A DNA stretch of 64,000 nucleotides, taken from the NCBI RefSeq assembly GCF_003600155.1, contig NZ_QWLD01000040.1, positions 186,001-250,000 on the forward strand. The letters are read 5' to 3'. This document shows positions 27,561-35,668 of the stretch, in pieces. Each line of letters opens with the position of its first letter. Positions within the stretch are counted from its first letter, which is position 1. The notes under the pieces were generated by a model. That model did no database searches and was not told where the DNA came from. It saw nothing but the letters and a program-made list of their open reading frames with translations. This stretch comes from Nesterenkonia muleiensis (GTDB lineage Bacteria > Actinomycetota > Actinomycetes > Actinomycetales > Micrococcaceae). A program made the position numbers and the translations under genes.

Positions 27561-28790
27561 GTGCGCATCGTCTATATCCATCAGCACTTCAACTTCCCCT
27601 GGGAGCCGGGCTGGCAGCGCCCCTGGCAGTTCGCACGCCGGCTCGCACGGGCCGGTCATGAGGTCACAGTGATCTGTGGCGGCCGTAAAGCCGTCAGCGA
27701 GCATCTGGAGGGGGTTGAGGTCCTCCGTTTGGCTGTGCCCTATGAGAATGCCATGGTCTTCCAGCAGCGGGTGCGCTCCTTCGTCTTCTTCATGGCCCGG
27801 GCCAGCTGGTTCGCCGCCAAGGTCAAGGCAGATGTCGTCTTTGCCTCCTCCACCCCGTTGACCACCGCGGTGCCAGGCATCATCGCCTCCAGGGTGCGTC
27901 GGGCGCCCTTCGTGTTCGAAGTCCGCGACCTCTGGCCCGAAGCCCCGGTGGCGCTGGGGTTCCTCAGGAACCGCACAGCGATCCGGGCAGCGGAGGCGCT
28001 GGAGAAGATCGCCTACCGATCGGCCAAGCAGGTCATCGCTCTGTCCCCCGGGATGGAGGCCGGCATCAAACGGGTCTGGCCACAGGCTCAGACCACGGTG
28101 GTGCCCAACGCCTCTGATGTGGAGAACTTCGCCCCTGGCCGGGCTGCGCGCTCCGCCATCCGCGCTGAACTCGGCTGGGCGGAGGAAGAGACTGTGCTCT
28201 TCTACGCAGGCAGCTTCGGAGTCACCTATGACGTGCCGTGGCTGATCCGCCTGGCCGGTGAACTCCACCACCGCGGCGCGAGGTTCCGAGTGGTGGCCTA
28301 TGGTGAGGGCGCTGACACCAAGAAATGCCGCAGTGTGGCACGCGAATACGGCCTCAACCCGCTTGAAGTGCTGCCCGGAAAGATCCCGCGCACCGAGATC
28401 GAACGGATGCTTCCGGCCGCTGATTTTGCTGTCTCCACGCTGGTGGACAACCCTGCTTTGGAGATCAACTCGCTGAACAAGGTCTTCGACGCCTTGGCCG
28501 CCGGCCGGCCGGTGCTGTTCAACCATGCCGGTTGGCTGCCCGAGGTGCTGGACACCGGCGCCGCCGGCTGGCAGCTCTCGCGCAATCCGGCTGATGCCGC
28601 TGATCAGCTGTTGGAGGGGATCTCCTCCGGCCGGATCGACAGCAGCTCCGGGTCCCGGGCCGCACTGGAGCTGGCACGGCGAGAATTTGACCGAGACCTG
28701 CTCTTCGGCCGGTTCCTCCATGTGCTGGAGACCGCAGCCGGCGCCCGCAGCCCAGAAGATGCCCCGACGACGCCGACACAGGTGGGATGA
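27561..28790 (+). CDS. GT4-family glycosyltransferase
   Basis: Retaining GT-B glycosyltransferase resembling WbuB/WcaI-type enzymes of surface polysaccharide synthesis. The N-terminal Rossmann domain begins RIVYIHQHFNFPWEPGWQRPWQFARRLARAGHEVTVICGG. The C-terminal domain contains VVPNASDVENFAP, LFYAGSFGVTYDV and the donor-site INSLNKVFDALAAGRPVLFNHAGWLPEVL. The GTG at 27561 is chosen because TAGACT (27548-27553) lies 7 bases upstream, suggesting a leaderless start; GTG 27555 is an in-frame alternative. It overlaps coaD by 4 bases. It sits between rsmD and coaD, so it looks inserted into that pair. Confidence 0.85.
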   Translation: MRIVYIHQHFNFPWEPGWQRPWQFARRLARAGHEVTVICGGRKAVSEHLEGVEVLRLAVPYENAMVFQQRVRSFVFFMARASWFAAKVKADVVFASSTPLTTAVPGIIASRVRRAPFVFEVRDLWPEAPVALGFLRNRTAIRAAEALEKIAYRSAKQVIALSPGMEAGIKRVWPQAQTTVVPNASDVENFAPGRAARSAIRAELGWAEEETVLFYAGSFGVTYDVPWLIRLAGELHHRGARFRVVAYGEGADTKKCRSVAREYGLNPLEVLPGKIPRTEIERMLPAADFAVSTLVDNPALEINSLNKVFDALAAGRPVLFNHAGWLPEVLDTGAAGWQLSRNPADAADQLLEGISSGRIDSSSGSRAALELARREFDRDLLFGRFLHVLETAAGARSPEDAPTTPTQVG

Positions 28791-29287
28791 CCATGCAGTC
28801 AGCAGTGTGCCCAGGATCTTTCGACCCCATGCACAACGGCCACGTAGAGATCATCGCCCGTGCTGCGAACCTCTTCGATGAGGTGGTCGTGGCAGTCTCG
28901 GCGAACATGCACAAGACTCCCATGTTCAGCCTGGAGGAGCGGATCGAGATGGCGGGGGAGACCTTCTCCTACCTCCGCGGCGTCACCATCAGGCCACTCC
29001 GGCCCGGGGTGCTGCTCACTGACTTCTGCAAAGAGGTCGGAGCCTCCGCGGTGGTGAAAGGTCTTCGAGGCGCTCACGACCTTCCCTATGAGGCCTCCAT
29101 GGCCACGATGAACCGCCACCTGACCAGTCTGGAGACAGTGTTTCTCTCCGCTGACGGCCGGTACAGCCACCTGTCTTCGACCTTGGTCAAAGAGGTGCAT
29201 TCGCTGGGCGGAGAGGTGGCCGAATTCATTCCCCGTGCAGTGCAGAAACGTCTGACCGATGCCGGTTACCGCGGCCACACGCGATAA
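28787..29287 (+). CDS. coaD: Phosphopantetheine adenylyltransferase
   Basis: Adenylates 4'-phosphopantetheine, the fourth step of coenzyme A synthesis. Nucleotidyltransferase motif SFDPMHNGHVEII near residues 10-22 carries the catalytic HxGH, and RGVTIRPLRPG, VVKGLRGAHDLPYEASMATMN and YSHLSSTLVKEVHSLGG follow in family order. The length is 166 aa. The start overlaps the glycosyltransferase stop (ATGA). coaE, the last CoA gene, lies at 46720. Confidence 0.95.
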   Translation: MTMQSAVCPGSFDPMHNGHVEIIARAANLFDEVVVAVSANMHKTPMFSLEERIEMAGETFSYLRGVTIRPLRPGVLLTDFCKEVGASAVVKGLRGAHDLPYEASMATMNRHLTSLETVFLSADGRYSHLSSTLVKEVHSLGGEVAEFIPRAVQKRLTDAGYRGHTR

Positions 29288-29296
29288 GGTAGCGCT

Positions 29297-30205
29297 ATGA
29301 GCAGCCATCACCGCATCACTAAGGCCGTCATTCCTGCAGCTGGGCTGGGCACCCGTTTTCTTCCTGCCACCAAGGCAATGCCCAAGGAGATGCTTCCGGT
29401 GGTCGATGAGCCGGCCATCCAGTATGTGGTGGAGGAAGCCTCCAAAGCCGGCCTCGACGACATCCTGATGATCACTGGGCAGAACAAGCGTGCCATGGAG
29501 GACCACTTCGACCGGGCCCCGACTCTGGAGGCGACGCTGCGGGACAAGGGGGACACCAAGAAGTTGGAGGCGGTCCAGTATGCGACCAACCTCGGCGATC
29601 TGCACTATGTGCGTCAGGGGCAGGCCCTCGGCTTAGGCCATGCGGTGCTCTGCGGCAAGCAGCATGTGGGCCAGGAACCATTCGCGGTGCTGCTGGGCGA
29701 TGACCTCATTGACGCCAGGGATGAACTGCTGGGCACGATGCTGGAGACCCAACAGAGATTGGGCGGCTCGGTCATCGCGGTCATGGAGGTTCCCGAGGAT
29801 GCGGTCTCGGCCTATGGCGTGGTCGACGCCGGTGGCAAGGACAAGGAGCCCGGCGCCGAGGTGGTCCCCGTCCACCGGCTGGTGGAAAAGCCTCCGGCAG
29901 AGGAGGCCCCCAGCAACCTGGCCATCATCGGCCGCTACGTGCTGCATCCGGCGATCTTCGACGAGCTGGAGCGCACGCCCCCGGGCAAGGGCGGAGAAGT
30001 TCAGCTCACCGATGCTCTGCAGGCCATGGCCGCCAAGCCTGAGGAGGAGGGCGGCGGGGTTCACGCAGTGATTTTCCGCGGCCGCCGCTACGACACCGGC
30101 GACAAGCTCAGCTACATCAAAGCTGTGGTCACCCTGGCGGTGGACCGTGAGGACCTCGGCCCCGACCTCCGCCTGTGGCTCAAGGGCTTTGCCGAGAATC
30201 TCTAG
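29297..30205 (+). CDS. galU: UTP-glucose-1-phosphate uridylyltransferase
   Basis: Makes UDP-glucose for surface glycans and storage. The N-terminal loop GLGTRFLPATKAMPKEMLPVVDEPAIQYVVEEA is diagnostic, followed by LGLGHAVLCGKQHVG and FAVLLGDDLIDA. The C-terminal part has GRYVLHPAIFDEL and TGDKLSYIKAVV. The length is 302 aa. TAAGGT (29285-29290), overlapping the coaD stop, lies 6 bases before the ATG and there is no ribosome site, so the message may be leaderless. Confidence 0.95.
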   Translation: MSSHHRITKAVIPAAGLGTRFLPATKAMPKEMLPVVDEPAIQYVVEEASKAGLDDILMITGQNKRAMEDHFDRAPTLEATLRDKGDTKKLEAVQYATNLGDLHYVRQGQALGLGHAVLCGKQHVGQEPFAVLLGDDLIDARDELLGTMLETQQRLGGSVIAVMEVPEDAVSAYGVVDAGGKDKEPGAEVVPVHRLVEKPPAEEAPSNLAIIGRYVLHPAIFDELERTPPGKGGEVQLTDALQAMAAKPEEEGGGVHAVIFRGRRYDTGDKLSYIKAVVTLAVDREDLGPDLRLWLKGFAENL

Positions 30206-30253
30206 CGCGTTTCAGTTGGGCTGACCCGCTGATCTGCTGTAGGATGACTAGCT

Positions 30254-30832
30254 GTGAAACATCCACAGCAGGAGAATGTGCTGCACGTGGACGTCAAGGA
30301 GCTTAAAGGTCACCCTGGAGCTCAGGATACTTTTTCCCGCACTGTTGAGGCCCCTGAAGGGCTGGGAACGGTTCTGGTCGGCATTGCCGAGCACAGCGAG
30401 CTCAGCCTGAACCTCAGAGCTGAATCGGTGCATGAAGGTGTGCTGCTCTCCGGAACTGCGTCCGCAGTGGTCACCGGCCAGTGCGGACGTTGCCTTGATC
30501 CCATCAGCTACCCGCTGACGGTCGATGTCATGCAGCTCTACTCCTGGGTTCAGGAGGCAGTGGACGCTGATGGGGACGACGAAGAAACACGCGTTGTCAG
30601 CCAGGACCAGACGATCGACCTGGAGCCGGTGCTGAGGGACCTTATGGTCTCTGCACTGCCGTTTCAGCCGGTGTGTGCAGAAGACTGCCAGGGCCTGTGC
30701 CCCCAATGCGGACTTCGCATGGAGGAGGACCCTGGCCACGTCCACGAGCAGCTGGACCCACGCTGGGCCGGCCTAGCCGGCCTGGCAGAGAAACTTAATG
30801 ATGAGGATGAAGGCGGCCCTGCGCCGTCGTAG
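30254..30832 (+). CDS. YceD/DUF177 family protein, rpmF-linked
   Basis: A 192-aa protein of the YceD family, implicated in 23S rRNA or ribosome maturation in other bacteria. Its hallmark cysteines are present: TGQCGRCLDPI in the middle and VCAEDCQGLCPQCGLRMEEDPGH near the C-terminus, probably binding zinc. It directly precedes rpmF, the conserved pairing. A promoter TTGGGC-18-TAGGAT (30216-30245) ends 8 bases before the GTG, and no ribosome site is seen, which suggests leaderless translation. Confidence 0.9.
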   Translation: MKHPQQENVLHVDVKELKGHPGAQDTFSRTVEAPEGLGTVLVGIAEHSELSLNLRAESVHEGVLLSGTASAVVTGQCGRCLDPISYPLTVDVMQLYSWVQEAVDADGDDEETRVVSQDQTIDLEPVLRDLMVSALPFQPVCAEDCQGLCPQCGLRMEEDPGHVHEQLDPRWAGLAGLAEKLNDEDEGGPAPS

Positions 30833-30868
30833 TCAACTGTTAGTCAACCCCAGAGAGATGAGGACACC

Positions 30869-31072
30869 GTGGCTGTTCCAAAGCGGAAGAAGTCCCGTGC
30901 CAATACCCGTCACCGCCGCTCCCAGTGGAAGGCCGAAGTGCCGACCTTGGTCAAGACGGTGGAGAACGGCCGTGTCGTCTACAGTCGTCCGCACCAGGCC
31001 AAGCTGGTGACAGACTCTGCAGATACTCCGCTGTTCTACGAGTACAAGGGCCGCAAAGTCGCAGACGCCTGA
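30869..31072 (+). CDS. rpmF: 50S ribosomal protein L32
   Basis: Small basic ribosomal protein of 67 aa, beginning [20 protein letters not shown], the typical L32 start. The zinc-binding cysteines found in some L32 proteins are absent, so this is the C-minus form. GATGAGGA precedes the GTG. It lies between the YceD gene and rnc. Confidence 0.95.
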   Translation: MAVPKRKKSRANTRHRRSQWKAEVPTLVKTVENGRVVYSRPHQAKLVTDSADTPLFYEYKGRKVADA

Positions 31073-31073
31073 T

Positions 31074-31829
31074 TTGTCCGGTCCGGAAGGATTGACCGAA
31101 TCAGAGACGCTGATGAAGAGCCTTGGGGTGCACATCGACCCCGGGGCTCTTCGTCTTGCCCTCACGCACCGCTCCTACGCCTATGAAAACTCCGGCCTGC
31201 CGACCAATGAGCGGTTGGAGTTTCTCGGCGACGCCGTCCTGCAGCTGGTCGTCACCGACTACCTCTACAGCACTTTCGAGGACCTCGCCGAGGGCGAGCT
31301 GGCCAAGCTGCGGCCCGCCCTGGTGTCCACTCGTGCCCTGGCCCGCATCGCACGGACGCTTGGGTTAGGTCCGCATATCAGGCTTGGCACAGGTGAGCTG
31401 CGCACCCAGGGTGCGGAGAAGGACTCCATCCTCGCTGACACTATGGAGGCGGTGATCGGGGCGGCCTACCTGTCCAACGGTTTCGAAACGGCCCGCAGCG
31501 TGGTGCTGCGTCTGGTGACTCCGCTGCTCAGCGACAAGGAAGCCATGACTGCGGGCAAGGACTGGAAGACCACCGTTCAGGAGCTTGCCGCTGCCAGAGC
31601 GATGGGCGATGTACGTTACATGGTGGAGGATTTTGGGCCCGACCACAGCAAGTCCTTTCGCGCCACGGTGGCGATTGGCGGCACCCCGTTCGGACAGGGC
31701 ACCGGCACCTCGAAGAAGGACGCGGAGCGCGACGCCGCCCGGGTCACCGTTGAGGAGCTCACCTCAGGACGCGGAGAAGCCGATATCCTGACTCTGGTCC
31801 TGGACCGGTACTTGCCGGCCGCAGAGTGA
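31074..31829 (+). CDS. rnc: Ribonuclease III
   Basis: Double-strand-specific RNase processing rRNA and structured RNAs. The signature NERLEFLGDAVLQLV (with the metal-binding Glu/Asp) and the downstream EKDSILADTMEAVIGAAYL are intact. The C-terminal dsRNA-binding domain spans about residues 165-240, with GTGTSKKDAERDAARVTVEEL at its end. The start is uncertain: the TTG at 31074 overlaps the rpmF end and gives 251 aa, but the TTG at 31092 or ATG at 31113 would give lengths closer to relatives. Confidence 0.92.
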   Translation: MSGPEGLTESETLMKSLGVHIDPGALRLALTHRSYAYENSGLPTNERLEFLGDAVLQLVVTDYLYSTFEDLAEGELAKLRPALVSTRALARIARTLGLGPHIRLGTGELRTQGAEKDSILADTMEAVIGAAYLSNGFETARSVVLRLVTPLLSDKEAMTAGKDWKTTVQELAAARAMGDVRYMVEDFGPDHSKSFRATVAIGGTPFGQGTGTSKKDAERDAARVTVEELTSGRGEADILTLVLDRYLPAAE

Positions 31830-31839
31830 GAGGAGGGCC

Positions 31840-33057
31840 GTGCCGGTGAACGATCAGCACCGTCCCCGTCGCGCCAAGGGCGGGGTGGTCTCCGCCCCGT
31901 CAGGGACCCACGGCACACGCCGAGGTGCGGCGGGCCAGAAGCCCGAACGCAAGCGGCGCCTGAGCAGGAAGTCCCGCATCACACTCATCGTGCTCTCGAT
32001 TCTTGCCGTCTTGGCGATCGTTGCCGCGGCCGTGGTCTACAGCTATGTGAACCGCCTGCAGACGGTGTTCCAGGAAGAGCGAAACGTCATCGAAGAGCTG
32101 GACAGCCTCGATGACGAGACCGCCTACCGGACCGCAGAGGGCACCATCAACATCCTGCTGATGGGCTCAGACAATCGCGGCGCGGATGAGGATGACTACC
32201 GTGCCCGGACCGGCGAGGAGGGGGAGCGCTCGGATTCGATGATGTTGGTGCACATCCCCGCTGACCGGTCCGGGGTATACGTGATGTCCATCATGCGCGA
32301 TCTCTGGGTCGAGGTTCCCGGCCACGGTCAGGGGCGGATCAACTCCGCGCTGTCAGCTGGCGGGCTCGATCTGGCCGTCGACACGGTGGAGAACCTGCTC
32401 TACACCCACATCGATCACGTGGTGACCATCGACTTCGACGGGTTCGAAGACCTCACCGCTGCGCTCGGCGGAGTCTATGTGGATAATCCCCGGTCCTTCT
32501 CTGCCGGGCAGATCAACCCTTCCTTCTACCCTGAAGGCACCATTCGTCTGGAGGGTTCCGAGGCCCTGCGCTTCGTGCGAGAACGCCAGTCCTTCCCGAT
32601 GAGCGACTACGTGCGGGTGGAGAACCAGCAGCTGGTCATGCGTGCCATCGCCGAACGCTTCCTCTCCGGGGACACGCTGACCAACCCCGACCGGGTGCTC
32701 GACGTGCTGGAGGCGATTCTGCCGTATATGGAGATGGACACCGGGCTGGATCAGAACACCATCATCAGCTACGCCCTGGATATGACCAGCCTGCGCTCCC
32801 GGGACATCCACACCTTCACCATGCCGGCGGGAGAGCCTCACACCACCTCTGCCGGGGCAGAGGTCATCCTCCCCGACGAAGAGATGATGACCCTGCTGCA
32901 GCGCTCGCTCTCCAGCGAGAACATGGATGGTTTCATGGCCTATATGACGTCACTGGAAGATGCTGAGAACGGCACCTTCACCGTGACGGAGGACGAGGAG
33001 CCGCTGGGCGTCCAGGTGGGTCGTCTCATTGGAGAAGGGCTCAACCGTGAAGACTGA
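31840..33057 (+). CDS. LytR-CpsA-Psr (LCP) family protein, second copy
   Basis: Second wall glycopolymer ligase, 405 aa. It has a basic cytosolic N-terminus (KRRLSRKSRI), one membrane helix (about residues 43-65) and an LCP domain with INILLMGSDNRG, RSDSMMLVHIPADRSGVYVMSIMRDLWVEVPGHGQGRINSAL (written here in its continuous order) and EALRFVRERQ. The usual PRD catalytic motif reads MRD, keeping the Arg and Asp. The GTG at 31840 follows GGAGG. The stop overlaps the next gene, a GT2 glycosyltransferase, by 11 bases, supporting a joint role in glycan assembly. Confidence 0.9.
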   Translation: MPVNDQHRPRRAKGGVVSAPSGTHGTRRGAAGQKPERKRRLSRKSRITLIVLSILAVLAIVAAAVVYSYVNRLQTVFQEERNVIEELDSLDDETAYRTAEGTINILLMGSDNRGADEDDYRARTGEEGERSDSMMLVHIPADRSGVYVMSIMRDLWVEVPGHGQGRINSALSAGGLDLAVDTVENLLYTHIDHVVTIDFDGFEDLTAALGGVYVDNPRSFSAGQINPSFYPEGTIRLEGSEALRFVRERQSFPMSDYVRVENQQLVMRAIAERFLSGDTLTNPDRVLDVLEAILPYMEMDTGLDQNTIISYALDMTSLRSRDIHTFTMPAGEPHTTSAGAEVILPDEEMMTLLQRSLSSENMDGFMAYMTSLEDAENGTFTVTEDEEPLGVQVGRLIGEGLNRED

Positions 33058-33985
33058 GAACATCTGGGTTCTGGTCTGCACCTACCAGCGGAATCAGCTG
33101 CTGGCCTCACTTCTGGAGTCATTGCGCGGGCTGCAGTTGCCCGAGGACTCCCCGGTGGAACATCCACAGCTGATCGTGGTGGACAACGCTCCTGAGCTGA
33201 CCGCTGACCGGCTGGTCGCCTCCGCCTATCCCCAGGCCCGGTACCTCCACCAGCCCCGCCCCGGCATCGCGGCAGCCCGCAACGCCTCGCTCGAGGCGGT
33301 GCCGGACTCAGCCGAGGCGGTGATCTTCCTGGACGACGACGAACGGGTGACGTCCGGCTGGTTCACCGCCCTGTTGGAGGCGGCCACCGCCTCCGGGGCA
33401 GACGCGGTCTCCGGACCGGTCATTCCCGTTTTCGCCGCCGGGGAGCCGGAATGGACGTCCAGCTATGGCTATGTGCGCCGCACGGATTTCCCTACCGGCC
33501 CGCATCCCCGCCGGCTGGCTACGAACAACACCCTAGTGCGCGCCGAATGGTTCCGGTCCCCGAAGCAGGGCGGACACGGATTCAGGTTCGACGAGACCTT
33601 CAACTTCATCGGTGGCTCAGACTCGGACCTCTTCGAACGGATGATGGCCGCCGGGGCCCGGTACTGGTGGTGCGCAACAGCGGTGGTGACCGAGCATGTC
33701 CCAGCGGAGCGGGCGACCAAGGAGTGGCTGCGGCGTCGTGCTCTGCGCGGGGGACAGGTCCGGGCGGCCAAGCGCCGGCTGCGGGCCTCGGGGTCGGTGC
33801 GGGCTGCAGGCCGGGTGGCGGCCGAAGGGCTGGCCCGTGCAGGGTACGGGGCACTGCGTCGCTTCGGCAGCAGGGCACGACGCCGCCCCATCACCTACAC
33901 CGATGACTACTACCTCTGCGAGGGGCTGGGCATGCTGGCCACTCTCATGGGTCCAGGCCGCGCCGAGTACGCGCGGAAGACCTGA
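33047..33985 (+). CDS. GT2-family glycosyltransferase
   Basis: Inverting GT-A enzyme of 312 aa. It starts ENIWVLVCTYQRNQLLASLLESL, then LIVVDNAPE, GIAAARNASLE and the DxD-like FLDDDERV (metal/donor site, ~residue 90). GGSDSDLFERMMAAGA gives the usual acceptor-side acidic motif. The C-terminal 80 residues are Arg/Ala-rich. The GTG at 33047 follows GGAGAAGGG at 7 bases and lies within the LCP gene's last codons. The 3' end overlaps the convergent gene by 41 bp. Confidence 0.85.
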   Translation: MKTENIWVLVCTYQRNQLLASLLESLRGLQLPEDSPVEHPQLIVVDNAPELTADRLVASAYPQARYLHQPRPGIAAARNASLEAVPDSAEAVIFLDDDERVTSGWFTALLEAATASGADAVSGPVIPVFAAGEPEWTSSYGYVRRTDFPTGPHPRRLATNNTLVRAEWFRSPKQGGHGFRFDETFNFIGGSDSDLFERMMAAGARYWWCATAVVTEHVPAERATKEWLRRRALRGGQVRAAKRRLRASGSVRAAGRVAAEGLARAGYGALRRFGSRARRRPITYTDDYYLCEGLGMLATLMGPGRAEYARKT

Positions 33986-35036
33986 TCCGACGGGCAGCCG
34001 CAGCAGCCTGGGCACTTCTGTGCTTGGCGCTGCGGCGCGCGGAGGCCGCTAGCGGCTTGATGCCCTCCACCGAGGGGACCCCGGGGCGGCGGAAGAAGGC
34101 CATCGCCTCCGGGTAGCGCCATCGGTGCTGGGCCGGGTCCACATAGAGCTCGGCGATCTGGCGCAGAACGTCACGGGCCTCGCCGCGCTGCTCAGTAGGG
34201 ATCCGGCGCATCCGGGGCAGGTACCAGGCGAAGGCCCGCTCGAAGCCGTGGTGCACGTAGCGCTCAGTCAGACCCGCGGCGTCCAGCCACTGGGCTTGGG
34301 CGCGTTCTCTGATCAGGCACTTTGCGAAGTATTCGGCGGTGACGGTGTTGACCATGGAGCCGGAGGTTTCAGCGTGGTAGAGGTAGATCTCCTCCGGCAC
34401 CGGGACAAAGACCTTCGCGGCGGTGAAGATCTGCCGGAAGAACAGCGAGTCTTGACCGGCGGAACCGACCACCTGACGGATACCCGTCTGCCGGAACCAG
34501 TCGGTGCGCAGCAGGTAGCTGCTGAGGTTGGCGGGCCGGAACCGGGAGCGGGTCAGGACTTCGCCGCCGGCCGCGTAGAGTCCGTTGCCCAGAGCATGAT
34601 GGGTGTAGTGGGCGGTGTTGTCCACCGCCTCGGTGCGGTCGGTGTAGAGCCGCTGCTGGTTGCCGATGGCCAGCTGAGCCGCGGGGTGAGCATCCAGGGC
34701 CTCCACCAGCGGCCAGGGTCCGCGGCCGGTGAATTCATCATCGGGGTCCAGGAAACCGAGGTACTCGGTATCAGCCAGATCGAAGCCGGTGTTGCGAGGC
34801 CTTGAGGCGGAGCCGGAGCCGCCATGTTCATGGAAGAAGGCCGTGACGTTGCTGTGGGCGGCGGCAAGCTCTGCCACAGCGTCCGCGGTGTCCGGATAGG
34901 TGGAGCCGTCGTCGATCAGCAGCACCTGGATCTGCTCGAAGTTCGGCAGGGCGATCAGTGACGGGAACGCACGGGTGCGCAGATGCTCTCCGGTGTTGAA
35001 CACCGGCACAATGATGCTGAGTCTGGGGTCGGTCAC
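33945..35036 (-). CDS. GT2-family glycosyltransferase, poly(glycerol/ribitol)-phosphate or glycan side-chain type
   Basis: A 363-aa GT-A enzyme: TDPRLSIIVPVFNTGEHLR, VLLIDDGSTYPDTADAV, GGSGSASRPRNTGFDLADTEYLGFLDPDDEF with the DxDD donor motif. The C-terminal portion resembles the TagF/EpsJ-like extended group, with YLYHAETSGSMVNT. Substrate unknown; a role in wall glycan decoration is inferred from the neighbouring LCP and GT genes. The start is the GTG at 35036; on that strand TACAGT lies 6 bases upstream, suggesting a leaderless message. It overlaps the plus-strand GT2 gene tail to tail. Confidence 0.82.
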   Translation of the reverse strand: MTDPRLSIIVPVFNTGEHLRTRAFPSLIALPNFEQIQVLLIDDGSTYPDTADAVAELAAAHSNVTAFFHEHGGSGSASRPRNTGFDLADTEYLGFLDPDDEFTGRGPWPLVEALDAHPAAQLAIGNQQRLYTDRTEAVDNTAHYTHHALGNGLYAAGGEVLTRSRFRPANLSSYLLRTDWFRQTGIRQVVGSAGQDSLFFRQIFTAAKVFVPVPEEIYLYHAETSGSMVNTVTAEYFAKCLIRERAQAQWLDAAGLTERYVHHGFERAFAWYLPRMRRIPTEQRGEARDVLRQIAELYVDPAQHRWRYPEAMAFFRRPGVPSVEGIKPLAASARRSAKHRSAQAAAAARRIRSSARTRRGLDP

Positions 35037-35134
35037 GCCTCGACTGTACCGCCGACTCTCCCGGCAGGTGGGACCCTGACTCGGCATCGCGGGCCGAATT
35101 GCGGTATAGTTTCTGAGGTCCTTCCCGGACGTCC

Positions 35135-35205
35135 GGGGGTGTAGCTTAATGGTAAAGCTTCAGCCTTCCAAGCTGACTACGCGGGTTCGATTCCCGTCAC
35201 CCCCT
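35135..35205 (+). tRNA. tRNA-Gly, anticodon TCC
   Basis: A 71-base cloverleaf: acceptor GGGGGTG (35135-35141) pairs with CACCCCC (35198-35204), the D-arm contains AATGGT, the anticodon loop CTTCCAA reads TCC, and the T-loop is GGTTCGATTCC. The CCA end is not encoded. TATAGT (35105-35110) upstream is a plausible -10 box. A GAGTGCTG/CAGCACTC inverted repeat lies downstream (35241-35305). Confidence 0.95.
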
Positions 35206-35333
35206 CTGTAACAGCCACGCCTGAGAGGCCTGAGCGGAATCGAGTGCTGTTGTTCCTTGGGGAAGATGGCCGAAATCGCAGGTTTAAGCAACAAACAGCA
35301 GCACTCAGCACAACGGCTGAGTACACTGCGGAT

Positions 35334-35603
35334 ATGCTTGACATCCGTCCCAACTGCGAATGTTGTGACCGCGACCTCGCGACTGACGATCCGGACGTGC
35401 TCATCTGCACGATCGAATGCACCTGGTGCGCGGATTGTGCCCGCGGCCTCAACTACACCTGTCCGAACTGCGGTGGTAATCTCACGCAGCGTCCGATCAG
35501 GCCCGTTGCGTGGTTGGCGAGATATCCTGCCTCGACTGAGCGCGTCTTCAACCCTGACTGCTTGGCGAGCGTCACTCCGGTTGCGATGCCCACACCGCAC
35601 TGA
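35334..35603 (+). CDS. DUF1272 small zinc-binding protein
   Basis: An 89-aa protein with the DUF1272 pattern: LDIRPNCECCDRDLATDDP, then ICTIECTWCADCARG, CPNCGG and RPIRPVAWL. The clustered cysteines suggest a zinc-ribbon or RING-like knuckle. Function unknown. TACACT (35322-35327) lies 6 bases before the ATG and no ribosome site is visible, fitting a leaderless start. The C-terminal 20 residues are less conserved-looking. Confidence 0.85.
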   Translation: MLDIRPNCECCDRDLATDDPDVLICTIECTWCADCARGLNYTCPNCGGNLTQRPIRPVAWLARYPASTERVFNPDCLASVTPVAMPTPH

Positions 35604-35668
35604 TCGGAGGTGTTCCCCCGGCGGGGCCTTTCCGCCTCCTGCATTCGGGATCACTACAGTGGGAGCCT

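Noticed and set aside
31074-31112. Separate small gene between rpmF and rnc
   Set aside because: The codons are in frame with rnc and are better explained as an uncertain rnc start.
35135-35305. tRNA-Gly as an integration site, with the downstream inverted repeat as an attachment remnant
   Set aside because: No duplicated tRNA 3' end, integrase or phage-like gene is nearby; the inverted repeat is more likely a terminator or regulatory dyad.
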